A stretch of 33,333 nucleotides of DNA from Bacillota bacterium (GCA_023421505.1 JAEZTJ010000017.1:1-33333); one strand, 5' to 3'; shown: positions 24,507-32,580, numbered from the stretch's first letter. A program made the numbers and translations. The notes: generated from the letters alone by a model not told the origin.

Positions 24507-26600
24507 TCAACTGCGCGACAGCTCAACAAGATGATAAGGAAGCTTTAACTTATCAAGCAATTGCTGTTCTCTCTTATGACAGGTAAATAATATTACCTGC
24601 CTCCGCATTGCAAGCGTCGTAAGGACTGCCCCGACTCTTGTATCATCATATAAAGCAAAACTGTCATCAAGTAATAACGGAATTTCCTTACCAAGTAACA
24701 AATCAGCGACTGCCATACGAAGTGCAAAGTATACCTGGTCTATCGTGCCGGCACTTAACCGGTTCAGTAATACATAGCTTCCATTTAAGCCTACTTTAAC
24801 TTCAAGCTTTTCATCTATCTTTAAGTCCGTATACTTCCTTCCTGTAACCTCGCTGATTACCTCAGAAACCGATTGATTAAGTTTCTGCCCGAAGCTGTCA
24901 TGAATATTTGAGGACAGCTCCTGTATTGTAGATAAGGCCAGTCTAACCGCCTCCAGCTCTTTTGTATCCTCCTCCCGTTTATGTAGAAGCTCCTCGTAGC
25001 GTTCCTTATTTTTAAGAAGTTCTTCTTCATTCCCTTCTAAGGCTGTTATCTCCCATTTCAGCTTCTCGATATCTATTCTGCAGTGTTCGAGCTGTAGGTT
25101 GATTTCTGAAAGTCTGCCGTAAGAATCCTGTTTTCTCTTAGCTATCTCATCCCGAAGCTTTTTCATAGCATAATACGTAAGCTCCTCCTCCGGGATAAAA
25201 TACTGTAAGTATTTCATTATTACCTCATATATAATATCTTTACTATCCTCCAGCTTTAATTTTCTATTATTTAACTCCTTCATCTGCTCTTTCGCATGCT
25301 CTAGCTCATAGCAGATACGAAGTATCTCCTCCTTCTTACCTTGTAGCTCTTCCACCCTTGAAAGCTTATATTTTAGCAGAATTTCTTCTATCCGGGACAT
25401 AGCCGCATCCGTCCTTAGCTTGTGCTCCGTCTGCTTCTTATCTAATGCCTTCTGTTTACCCTTAAGCTTCTTTTTTAAGATAAGATAGGTAGCTACTCCA
25501 GCTATGATAAATGCAGCCGCCGCTGCCATAAAGACCGGACTAATACTTGTAAGGAGGATACTTAGAATAGTAAGCACCAAGGTGGGCAGGAGGCTTACTA
25601 AAAGATTTCTTTTCTCTTCCTTCATTAGACTCTCCTTTTGCTTCCAAAGTTCCATTCCACTTATTTCCTGCTCTGATATCTCCTTCTGTGTCTTATTCAC
25701 AACGCTAATATCTTCATTCAGAAACGTAAGTGCTTTCTGCTCCTCCATCCATAGCTCTATCCCAGACTTGAGTTCCTCTAACTGTGATATAAGACTATCT
25801 TCCTGCTTATTTAACTCTTCGTAGGTATGATATTTTTCCAGGATAGCCGGCAGCTGCTCCATTCTTTTTGTCAAGTCATTTTCCCTATCCATCTCTGCAG
25901 CTGATTTTAGCTTAAGTAAATTTTGCTCCTCCTTTTGCAGTTCTCTAAGCTGTAAGGTAAGCCTCTCTATCCTTTCCTCATTAAAAAGCCCCTCATCGAT
26001 GCCTGCCTGTAATATATTTAAGGCAGAAGAATTTATGGATGCTTCTAATTGTTTACGCTTTTCCGTTAAGCTGCTCACTGCCTCCGCGACATTAACCTCC
26101 TTACTTCTTGCAATAGAGAGGTTGGTGATATAATTATGTACCTGTGCTGCAAGCTCTGCATCTGTCTGAGCCTTGAGCTGTTCTATACTGATTGTATTTC
26201 TAAATGCCGATTCTGTCAGACCCGGAATTAATTCACTAATGAGATCTTCCTTCAGTTTCACTTCCCTGCCCGTGGACAATTCTAGGATTGTAAAGCTTTT
26301 GTCATTTGCATGGAAGCTTCGCTGGAGTCTATATTCCTTATCCCCCACTAAAATATCCATACTTCCACTATATGCCCCCGGATAATCCCAGGGTAGGTAC
26401 TTCGTATAGATATCCTCCTTAGAAGCGGAGCCTCTGCCCCTTAAGCGTTCTATACCGAACAGCATACCCTTCATAAAGGTATGAAGGGTTGATTTACCTG
26501 CTTCGTTATCCCCGCAAATCAAGTTAATCCCTGGCTTTAATTCAATTTCCCGGTTTATAAACCGTCCAAAATAATTTAATTTAAGCTTAGTAAAAAGCAT
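24507..26600 (-). CDS. yhaN: YhaN-like AAA/SMC-type ATPase
   Basis: 697 aa. Walker A GDNEAGKST sits near residues 30-38 (INLICGDNEAGKSTLHTF split around it). Two long coiled-coil arms flank a hydrophobic hairpin of two membrane-spanning-type segments (about 333-371, LVLTILSILLTSI and AAAAAFIIAGVATYLIL). The C-terminus holds the SMC signature LSAGTIDQVYFALRMA (about 613) and Walker B IPLLLDDSFALYDD. Membrane segments between the coils and a neighbouring YhaO nuclease are the mark of Bacillus YhaN, a Rad50/SbcC relative of poorly known function. The start codon has only a weak GGTGA nearby, suggesting translational coupling or low expression. Confidence 0.88.
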   Translation of the reverse strand: MLFTKLKLNYFGRFINREIELKPGINLICGDNEAGKSTLHTFMKGMLFGIERLRGRGSASKEDIYTKYLPWDYPGAYSGSMDILVGDKEYRLQRSFHANDKSFTILELSTGREVKLKEDLISELIPGLTESAFRNTISIEQLKAQTDAELAAQVHNYITNLSIARSKEVNVAEAVSSLTEKRKQLEASINSSALNILQAGIDEGLFNEERIERLTLQLRELQKEEQNLLKLKSAAEMDRENDLTKRMEQLPAILEKYHTYEELNKQEDSLISQLEELKSGIELWMEEQKALTFLNEDISVVNKTQKEISEQEISGMELWKQKESLMKEEKRNLLVSLLPTLVLTILSILLTSISPVFMAAAAAFIIAGVATYLILKKKLKGKQKALDKKQTEHKLRTDAAMSRIEEILLKYKLSRVEELQGKKEEILRICYELEHAKEQMKELNNRKLKLEDSKDIIYEVIMKYLQYFIPEEELTYYAMKKLRDEIAKRKQDSYGRLSEINLQLEHCRIDIEKLKWEITALEGNEEELLKNKERYEELLHKREEDTKELEAVRLALSTIQELSSNIHDSFGQKLNQSVSEVISEVTGRKYTDLKIDEKLEVKVGLNGSYVLLNRLSAGTIDQVYFALRMAVADLLLGKEIPLLLDDSFALYDDTRVGAVLTTLAMRRQVILFTCHKREQQLLDKLKLPYHLVELSRS

Positions 26601-26693
26601 TTATTCACCAAATCTTTCCTAATATAGTGCACGATAGGCCGCCAACTTAATATAGTTACCTGTTAATGTATTCTCTCTTATGAAGCTTACCTC

Positions 26694-27761
26694 TTAACCT
26701 CTTGATCCAAGCAATGCTTCTATCCCATAATACAGTGCTTTCTTCGTAATTTCATCCTGTTCTGATTTATCGTGAATTCGCTGTATAAACATGCCAATCA
26801 TATTATCCGCATTTTCCTTATACAAGCTTTCAAAATCATAATCCGGAACGGAATGATCCTCCACCTCCAAAACATTGCCAATCCCTTTTAATGCTTCCTT
26901 ATCAAAATGGATCGTCTCGTCTCTTACTCCTTCAATCGTGAAGGAATATATATGAGAAGCTCCGTTTGTAAGAATTACTTCCCTAGCTTGATCTCGCAGG
27001 GAACCATTCGTTGTATTTTGATCTACCGGAAGGATAACTCTTTTATATTCTCGTGCAGCGCTTTTTATAAAGCTAGCTTTTGTCACGGTTTTACCTTGTT
27101 CATTTCTCGTTATTTCTCCAAGAATATAACCTCTTTCACCAAGCTCATTTTTATCTAGCGGCTCTATGGAACCCGAATAAGCCATTTTATCACTTATAAT
27201 CTCCGGCTTATGAATATGTCCCAGGGCAATATAATCAAATCCTGACTCTTGCAGCTTCTTACGGTTAAACGGTATATCCTTCTCATCACCACCATGTGCT
27301 AAAAGGATATGAAACTGGTTATTAACCTCCGGTTTCACTGTGTCATACATAGGCTCTACGATATCTCTGGTATGATAGCTTAAACCATAAATTAAAGTAT
27401 TCAGCTCTTCTAGAGAAAAAACTGAAATATGATCCTCAAGAAACATATGAACTCTTTCATCCCATTCAAAGCCTTGATAATTGGACCTCGCCCCAATAAA
27501 ATCATGATTACCGGCCATAATTACTACCTGGGCTGTTTGCAGCTTACTAAGAATATAGTTTACCTCCTTTAGCTCCCGCACGAGTGGCTGCCGATGAAAT
27601 AAATCACCCGCTATTAAAAGCAGATCCACCTTCTCTTCATTACATATCGTAATGATATTTTGAAAGCTATTCCAGATTTCCTTCCCCCTATCCTTCCCCC
27701 ACGGTGTATTCGAATCCGGAGCTGCTCCGAGATGAACATCAGCTATATGTAAAAATCTCAT
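26694..27761 (-). CDS. yhaO: YhaO-like metallophosphoesterase/nuclease (SbcD/Mre11 relative)
   Basis: 355 aa. The five metal-binding motifs of calcineurin-like nucleases are present: HIADVHLG, LIAGDLFH, MAGNHDFIG, LLAHGGDE and ALGHIHKPE. The C-terminal third resembles the accessory domain of SbcD/YhaO. GAGGG lies before the ATG. It is the first gene of a yhaO-yhaN-PBP run, 93 bp before yhaN. By analogy with SbcCD/Mre11-Rad50 the pair probably forms a DNA end-processing complex, here perhaps membrane attached through YhaN. Confidence 0.92.
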   Translation of the reverse strand: MRFLHIADVHLGAAPDSNTPWGKDRGKEIWNSFQNIITICNEEKVDLLLIAGDLFHRQPLVRELKEVNYILSKLQTAQVVIMAGNHDFIGARSNYQGFEWDERVHMFLEDHISVFSLEELNTLIYGLSYHTRDIVEPMYDTVKPEVNNQFHILLAHGGDEKDIPFNRKKLQESGFDYIALGHIHKPEIISDKMAYSGSIEPLDKNELGERGYILGEITRNEQGKTVTKASFIKSAAREYKRVILPVDQNTTNGSLRDQAREVILTNGASHIYSFTIEGVRDETIHFDKEALKGIGNVLEVEDHSVPDYDFESLYKENADNMIGMFIQRIHDKSEQDEITKKALYYGIEALLGSRG

Positions 27762-27978
27762 CCTATCCCTCTTTTCTTAATGCGTTTTGTTAATTACGAA
27801 TAATAGAATAATAATAGATTAGTCGGACAAAGGTTGTCTCAACCATTCATTATAAAAAATATTTCTACCATAATAACATAGTTTTAATGAGGGTGTCAAA
27901 AATATTCCGTTTGCATAGCTAATACAATATCATGATACAATCCATTTTATAATTCTATATCTTGTATTAGTTTTACAA

Positions 27979-28010
27979 AGTGTGAATTATACTTTTATAT
28001 AATTCACACT
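27979..28010. repeat. Isolated GTGTGAATT-type hairpin
   Basis: Thirteen-base perfect arms (AGTGTGAATTATA 27979-27991, TATAATTCACACT 27998-28010) around CTTTTA. The arms and the CTTTT loop match the hairpins at 20022-20051 and 31973-32002, so this is a solo member of that repeat module. There is no T-run. Confidence 0.75.
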
Positions 28011-28231
28011 ATTATAAATTTTAAAAGTAAGAAAATACTCTTTGACATATTACAATTATTTCATGTATGATAATAAAAAATATTTTAACTATTATATGAT
28101 ATATTGAATGCTCACTGAGCGAAGGAGTATGTATTTATTGTACCTACTTCACTAATTGCTCACCAAAATATGCTAATTAACGAAATCAGATTTATTAAAA
28201 GCTTATCGCACTCTATTCTATATAAAATATA

Positions 28232-28283
28232 TTGACATCTTGCATTCTATGTAATACATTACATTCACAAGGTAATATATTAC
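28232..28283 (+). promoter_or_regulatory. Promoter and twin operator-like palindromes of the first MarR gene
   Basis: TTGACA (28232-28237), 17-bp spacer, TACATT -10 (28255-28260). GTAATACATTAC (28251-28262) covers the -10, and the perfect palindrome GTAATATATTAC (28272-28283) lies 21 bp further on, just after the expected start point. Two helical-turn-spaced palindromes over a promoter are typical of MarR autoregulation. Confidence 0.72.
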
Positions 28284-28432
28284 ATGTTTTAATAATTTAA
28301 AAACAATATTAATGTGCTTTTCCATTTTGATACCTACTATTTCAATTTTTTGTATCCTTTTTATTACAGATGCTTAAAGTTTAGTAGTTAGCATAAATGT
28401 CAGCCATAAATTCTTATTCAAGGAGAAATGCC

Positions 28433-28906
28433 ATGAAAATTCAACCACCCACCACTACGGAAAACAAATATATGATTTTTGCTCTAATTTTCATCTTATC
28501 AAATAAGCTTCAGGCAATTGGAGATTCCTTTTTTGAAGAAGTTTCCACCAAGCAATGGTTTGTATTAGTTGTCTTAAAAATTATGAATGATTACGCCCCA
28601 ACCCTAAATGAATTATCAGAAGCGGTAGGAAGCTCTCATCAAAATGTCAAGCAATTGGTTTTAAAATTAGAAAAAAAAGGGTATGTAGAGCTTTACAAGG
28701 ATGAGGAGGATGCTAGAAGACTACGAATTAGAACGACTCCAAAATGTGAAGTATTCAGTAAAGCCTATGAAGAAAAAAGCAGTATATTTATGGATAAGCT
28801 TTTTACAGATTTTGATGCTTCAGATTTATCTGCTGCGAAAAAGGTAATGTCTACTATGAAGGATGTACTGGAGACACTGGAAAAGGATTATATTAAAGAA
28901 TATTAA
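28433..28906 (+). CDS. MarR-family transcriptional regulator
   Basis: 157 aa from ATG 28433, which has AAGGAG nine bases upstream; the longer frame from 28397 lacks one. The winged helix is visible (PTLNELSEAVGSSHQNVKQ, LVLKLEKKGYVELYKDEED then RRLRIRTTPK), with flanking dimerisation helices. MarR proteins repress genes until a small ligand or oxidant binds. No target gene follows on the same strand: a terminator at 28944 and a convergent holin-like gene come next. The candidate operator lies in its own promoter, so autoregulation is likely, with other targets elsewhere. Confidence 0.92.
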   Translation: MKIQPPTTTENKYMIFALIFILSNKLQAIGDSFFEEVSTKQWFVLVVLKIMNDYAPTLNELSEAVGSSHQNVKQLVLKLEKKGYVELYKDEEDARRLRIRTTPKCEVFSKAYEEKSSIFMDKLFTDFDASDLSAAKKVMSTMKDVLETLEKDYIKEY

Positions 28907-28943
28907 AATGCTAAGAAAAAAACAGAGTCAGCAAATAAAAAAT

Positions 28944-28979
28944 GCTCTTCTGCAGATAGGATGCTATTCACAGAAGAGC
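28944..28979. terminator. Bidirectional terminator between marR and the holin-like gene
   Basis: GCTCTTCTG (28944-28952) pairs perfectly with CAGAAGAGC (28971-28979). On the minus strand the stem is followed by ATTTTTTATTTG, a good termination tract. On the plus strand the tract is weaker (TGCTATTTTATT). Confidence 0.78.
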
Positions 28980-28986
28980 TGCTATT

Positions 28987-29265
28987 TTATTCCATCGTAC
29001 TTTCATTCGTTTCTCCCTTTTCGGTAATATTCTTAATCATTTCATAAGTTCCAGTGCTTGCCAGTCCACTTGCCAGTCCGCCAAGTAAAATCTCAGGAGT
29101 AAAGCTCCATCCATTCATCCACACGTTCAATATTACCCCGGAAACAGCCATGATTAGCGGTATATATTTGTTAGGAATAAAAGAAATACTATGTTTAATG
29201 ATGTAACCCAGACAAAGACAAATCGCTAGAACAACGATTACTACATATTTTGATAAGAACTCCAC
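28987..29265 (-). CDS. Small holin-like membrane protein (phage holin 5_2 type)
   Basis: 92 aa. Two to three hydrophobic segments are visible: residues 8-24 (VVIVVLAICLCLGYI), about 35-52 (YIPLIMAVSGVILNVWMNG) and a Gly/Ala-rich GGLASGLASTGTYEMIKN, then a charged tail. This arrangement matches the A118-like phage holin family as I remember it. Holins release endolysins during phage lysis, and stand-alone homologues also occur in chromosomes. The start is GTG with AAGGAG upstream. No endolysin, tail or integrase gene is near, so this is a lone cassette. The product may have a cellular role; the family call is moderately sure. Confidence 0.7.
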   Translation of the reverse strand: MEFLSKYVVIVVLAICLCLGYIIKHSISFIPNKYIPLIMAVSGVILNVWMNGWSFTPEILLGGLASGLASTGTYEMIKNITEKGETNESTME

Positions 29266-29628
29266 TTCACCTTCTCCTTTCTATATATTTCACTCAAAGT
29301 CCAGCCTTTGTGATCCTTATTTGATTTAGTTTGTGTCCATTATAAGGTATGTCTCAATCTGTAATATAATAACCACTTTTTCTTTTCTTTTCCATAAATT
29401 AAGTTAAATTCATTATTGCCATGATTCTTTCATAAAATGTTCACTAATTCTATATATTCTCGACACATTTTAGCTGTACTATAAATTTATAGATTTATTA
29501 AAGATGCTTACAAGTTAAATAACATAGATTTTTCATAATTTCTCCCCCCTCTAAAGCCAACCGTTACCGGTTGGCTTTTCCTCCGTCAGTCTTTCCTTAT
29601 TCAACTGGCCTAAGCGAAGTTAAGTATA
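29266..29628. other. Spacer upstream of the holin-like gene (363 bp)
   Basis: AT-rich and without genes. A perfect TATAAT on the minus strand (29344-29339), about 75 bp before the holin-like start, may be its -10, but the -35 is poor. The MFS-side end holds a GC-rich hairpin at 29553-29578. Confidence 0.45.
29553..29578. terminator. Hairpin terminator after the MFS gene
   Basis: AAAGCCAACCG (29553-29563) pairs perfectly with CGGTTGGCTTT (29568-29578), loop four bases. The arm ends give TTTT on the plus strand and TTTAG on the minus strand. Position favours termination of the minus-strand MFS transcript; the T-tract is short. Confidence 0.6.
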
Positions 29629-30816
29629 TCACATAGGAAACATTTCTTTCGTGTGCAGTATTCCTTTTCTTCTACCCCAATTAAGAAGCCAGAAGAGACT
29701 GATCAGCGCAAGCAGACCGGCATAAAATATAACCGTCTCCACTCCAAAATAATCCGCTAAGGAGCCTCCCACAAGCATCGAGACAATAGCGGGTGGGGTC
29801 AGTATAGTAGTTGTTGTTCCATATGCACTGCTACGAATATGATTCGGTGTAGTTATATCTCTAATTGAATGCATAACCACTAATGTTATATAAAATATCA
29901 TATAACCGAAGAAAATAATGCAAAGTGCCCCATAATAGCTCCTGCATACTCCTAAAGCTATAAAAGAAGCATAATGCAAAGTCAGGCCCAATATGATCAT
30001 TCTTCCTTGTTTCATAAACTTAGTGACATATGGCGCCAGTAGACTTCCAATTATGCTTCCAATACCCATCGCAGTAATGAAATAACCATATTGCTTATCC
30101 GTTCCGGAAAGATAATCTTTAATATAGATCACAAAAAGAGAAAGCTGCAAGCCTAAAAAGAGCCGCCAAAAGAAAGCAATAGACGTAAGCAATGCAAACA
30201 TATTATTTACACGCATAAAATGAAAGCCTTGTTTGACATTTTCCAAAAAGCCCGACTCATTTTCAGTCGTCCGGCCTTTTAACTTAATTAGACTGGATAG
30301 AATGGCTACAATCAAATACACCAGACACGTACAATAAATCAGCAGCTTAATATTTAATAGCATGATAATAGAGCCGCCAAGCAAAGGACCCAAAAGCTTT
30401 GCTGCATTAAGAAGTGATAATACTACTGAATTGCCGCTGGTATAAAATTCACTGGATATGATATCCGCCATCAGGGAACCCCTTATATTAACAATAGCAG
30501 TAAAAAATATGGAAGCTGTAAGCCAGATAACATAGACTAATCTTATATCTGTAACTCTCGAAAGCAGAAATAATAAAGCACTTAACATAATAGCCGAGAA
30601 TGCAAAGCATTTACTCTTTCCCATTTTATCCGATATACCACCAATAAGTGCAGAAAACAGCTTTGGAATAAAAGTTAATGCGGTAAAAACGCCAACATTT
30701 AATGCATTTTTACATAAATCATAAATATGTAATGTCATTATGAAATATATAAACTCATATCCGAAGGCAGATAAAAGCAGTGCTGCAAAAAAGCATAGTA
30801 TTGATTGTCTTTTCAT
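29629..30816 (-). CDS. MFS exporter
   Basis: 395 aa with about twelve hydrophobic segments. The MFS motif A after helix 2 is recognisable (GGISDKMGKSKCFAFS), with the counterpart in the second half (LAPYVTKFMKQGRMIILG). The short loops and length fit the drug-exporter-like MFS_3 group (EntS/macrolide-type). Substrate unknown. GGGGA lies about ten bases before the ATG. It is separated from the upstream hydrolase by a terminator (30989-31004) and has its own unusual promoter region (30839-30869). Annotation as a generic MFS transporter is safe. Confidence 0.9.
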   Translation of the reverse strand: MKRQSILCFFAALLLSAFGYEFIYFIMTLHIYDLCKNALNVGVFTALTFIPKLFSALIGGISDKMGKSKCFAFSAIMLSALLFLLSRVTDIRLVYVIWLTASIFFTAIVNIRGSLMADIISSEFYTSGNSVVLSLLNAAKLLGPLLGGSIIMLLNIKLLIYCTCLVYLIVAILSSLIKLKGRTTENESGFLENVKQGFHFMRVNNMFALLTSIAFFWRLFLGLQLSLFVIYIKDYLSGTDKQYGYFITAMGIGSIIGSLLAPYVTKFMKQGRMIILGLTLHYASFIALGVCRSYYGALCIIFFGYMIFYITLVVMHSIRDITTPNHIRSSAYGTTTTILTPPAIVSMLVGGSLADYFGVETVIFYAGLLALISLFWLLNWGRRKGILHTKEMFPM

Positions 30817-30838
30817 CCTTTTAAAATCCCCTTTTTTT

Positions 30839-30869
30839 ATACTATCTTATCAGCAGATAGTGATTTGAA
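30839..30869 (-). promoter_or_regulatory. Possible MerR-type promoter of the MFS gene
   Basis: On the minus strand TTCAAA (30869-30864) and TAGTAT (30844-30839) are separated by 19 bases. A perfect dyad, ACTATCT...AGATAGT (30861-30841), fills the spacer. Over-long 19-20 bp spacers with a central dyad are the mark of MerR-family-activated promoters. No merR gene is in the window. Confidence 0.4.
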
Positions 30870-30988
30870 AAGGACCAGTTTCTATATATTTTTTACTATC
30901 CAGTAAGAAAAGTGACAATCAAATATCGCCACCTTAACTAAGGTTATGTTATAGCAAATCATAAATTATATGAAATAAATTAAAAAGA

Positions 30989-31004
30989 GGGCTATCTCCA
31001 GCCC
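30989..31004 (-). terminator. Terminator of the alpha/beta hydrolase gene
   Basis: On the minus strand GGGCT-GGAGAT-AGCCC is followed by TCTTTTTAATTT. Short but GC-rich stem with a good T-tract, 24 bp after the hydrolase stop. Confidence 0.72.
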
Positions 31005-31027
31005 CCCTGACTCTACGATTATTATCT

Positions 31028-31840
31028 CTATGTATTCCTATCCGCTGCAACCCTGTTTAACCACTCCTTTATCGCCTCAGAAAACAGAACATCCTGCTCA
31101 ATTTGAAGAGCATGTCCTGCCTTGTCAAGTAAGACAAAAGAAGCTCTGGGATACCTTTCAATAATACTCCATAATCCATGATAGCCTACAATGGAGTCCT
31201 GTCTTCCTGCCAGCATAAGCGTAGGTTTCATATAGGGCTGATCAAGCTCATCCACATCGAAGCCTATCGGTCTCTTTAAATTTTCCAAAAATGAATAATC
31301 GGCAACCTTTAAACCCAGAAGGACCTCCTGCTTATACCTTTCCCATACCCGACTATTACGTATTGTATTTACTCCTTCCATTTCGAAATAATTCCTATCT
31401 TCTTCAGAAAGACTACTTAGTAGAATATCATCCTTTTCCAGCACCTGAAATTTGGCTCCTGCCCCTCCTGCCGAAGGACATATTAATAGGAGTCCGTCAA
31501 TTATTGAAGCACGCTTATTGATTATTCCTCGGGCTAAATGACCGCCATATGACTCTCCTGCCAGCAAAAAATGCTGGTTCGGGATGATGGTATCAATAAA
31601 GTCAAAAACTATATCTAACATTTGGTCAGATCCTGTTATCCACTTTTCTCCTTTAGTTTTACCCATTCCCGGTAAATCGAAATAGATACGTTTCCATTTT
31701 GTATCCATCCTTTGAAAGATTGGTTCCATACACCCCTTCATTAACCTGTGATCCGGACCCCATCCATGAATCATCAGTACCGGTATCCCTTCACCATAGA
31801 TTTCATAATAAATATTAACATTCTTTACTGTACATTCCAT
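31028..31840 (-). CDS. Alpha/beta hydrolase
   Basis: 270 aa from ATG 31840. The fold signatures are intact: oxyanion-hole VLMIHGWGPDH (residues 21-31), nucleophile elbow G-E-S97-Y-G in LLAGESYGGHLARG, acid D215 in AGRQDSIV and H243 in DKAGHALQ. The catalytic triad is therefore complete. The substrate is unknown; this group includes esterases, lipases and C-C hydrolases. A TTG-initiated frame (31861) begins inside the repeat block; ATG after GGAGGATTAGT is chosen. It follows the second MarR gene on the same strand, 199 bp apart with repeats between, so MarR may control it. Confidence 0.9.
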   Translation of the reverse strand: MECTVKNVNIYYEIYGEGIPVLMIHGWGPDHRLMKGCMEPIFQRMDTKWKRIYFDLPGMGKTKGEKWITGSDQMLDIVFDFIDTIIPNQHFLLAGESYGGHLARGIINKRASIIDGLLLICPSAGGAGAKFQVLEKDDILLSSLSEEDRNYFEMEGVNTIRNSRVWERYKQEVLLGLKVADYSFLENLKRPIGFDVDELDQPYMKPTLMLAGRQDSIVGYHGLWSIIERYPRASFVLLDKAGHALQIEQDVLFSEAIKEWLNRVAADRNT

Positions 31841-32002
31841 ACTAATCCTCCATGCGGCCAAAAGCCTGCGAATTTTGGTTATGAACTATGCTTTTCAATA
31901 ATTCACACTTAACAAACATGCCTACCCTTTGAAATAGTTTGTGCCGAGGAATACGCAGGCACAAACTTCCAGGTGTGAATTATGCTTTTCAATAATTCAC
32001 AC
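31838..32002 (-). repeat. Composite repeat, copy C: RBS block plus hairpin modules
   Basis: Read on the minus strand from upstream: a GTGTGAATTAT/ATAATTCACAC hairpin (32002-31973), an AGTTTGTGCC/GGCACAAACT hairpin (31967-31936), a tail and second, partly decayed GTGTGAATT hairpin (31938-31881), and then the block AATTCGCAGGCTTTTGGC followed by GCATGGAGG (31876-31846). That last block is the same as the right ends of copies A and B and supplies the ribosome binding site of the hydrolase. The hairpin-tail module matches 20022-20082. Confidence 0.8.
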
Positions 32003-32039
32003 TCTCCCCTACGATCTTACTTTAAAACAATTCACCTAT

Positions 32040-32468
32040 TTACTGCTTTTCTAAATTATGAATTATTCTTTTAAGCGTGTTCTCAAAATTTACAATTTCA
32101 TTTTCTTTAAAATTTTGATAAAACAGCTTATTCATTTTCTCCGAAACCTGGTCATATATTTCACGATACTCTTTCGCTTTTTCCGTTATAGAAACAAATA
32201 TCTGCCTTCTGTTTATTGTATTTGGTATTCTGACGACCAGTCCGCTCTCTTCCATTCTGTCAAGCATACTTGTCAGGGTAGTTTTAGCCAGGGAAGTTAA
32301 ATGGCTGATTTCTGTAATAGAAAGCTTATCTCTCTCCCACAAGACATATAATATCCTGCCCTGTGCTCCATTAAATGCGTCTAAACCAATCTCCTTAAGC
32401 ATTTTTTCAAACTCGCGGCCTTGTAATTGATGTATTTGGGATATCAAAAAACCTCCATGAGTTTTCAT
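32040..32468 (-). CDS. MarR-family transcriptional regulator (second)
   Basis: 142 aa, typical MarR length. Winged-helix segment: LSITEISHLTSLAKTTLTSML then DRMEESGLVVRIPNTINRRQIFVSIT, seen in parts, with the conserved basic wing (RRQIFV). Flanking helices serve dimerisation. The start ATG follows AAAGGGGTGATGAA. A consensus promoter with a 21-bp palindrome over the -10 lies just upstream, so autoregulation is likely. The alpha/beta hydrolase gene follows on the same strand and may be co-regulated. Confidence 0.93.
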   Translation of the reverse strand: MKTHGGFLISQIHQLQGREFEKMLKEIGLDAFNGAQGRILYVLWERDKLSITEISHLTSLAKTTLTSMLDRMEESGLVVRIPNTINRRQIFVSITEKAKEYREIYDQVSEKMNKLFYQNFKENEIVNFENTLKRIIHNLEKQ

Positions 32469-32481
32469 TTCATCACCCCTT

Positions 32482-32515
32482 TATATAGTATAATACTATA
32501 TAGAACAATTATCAA
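32482..32515 (-). promoter_or_regulatory. Promoter and palindromic operator of the second MarR gene
   Basis: On the minus strand TTGATA (32515-32510), 17-bp spacer, TATACT (32492-32487). A perfect palindrome with 10-bp arms (TATATAGTAT / ATACTATATA, 32482-32502, one central base) covers the -10 and start region. Confidence 0.78.
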
Positions 32516-32580
32516 GCAAAAATCACCCTTTTTGTTCAAATTATTAATAGTATATTTGTATTAATTTTTCTTAATAGGAA

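Larger units (their letters stand above)
27762..28432. other. Spacer with palindromes (671 bp)
   Basis: No credible gene. It contains a small perfect dyad GGTTG-TCT-CAACC (27832-27844) near the yhaO start, the GTGTGAATT-type hairpin at 27979-28010, a GCTCA-C-TGAGC dyad at 28110-28120 and the MarR promoter/operator at 28232-28283. I found no clear promoter for yhaO. Confidence 0.55.

Noticed and set aside
28987..29265. Prophage remnant around the holin-like gene
   Set aside because: No integrase, endolysin, portal, tail or attachment-site repeat was seen on either side.
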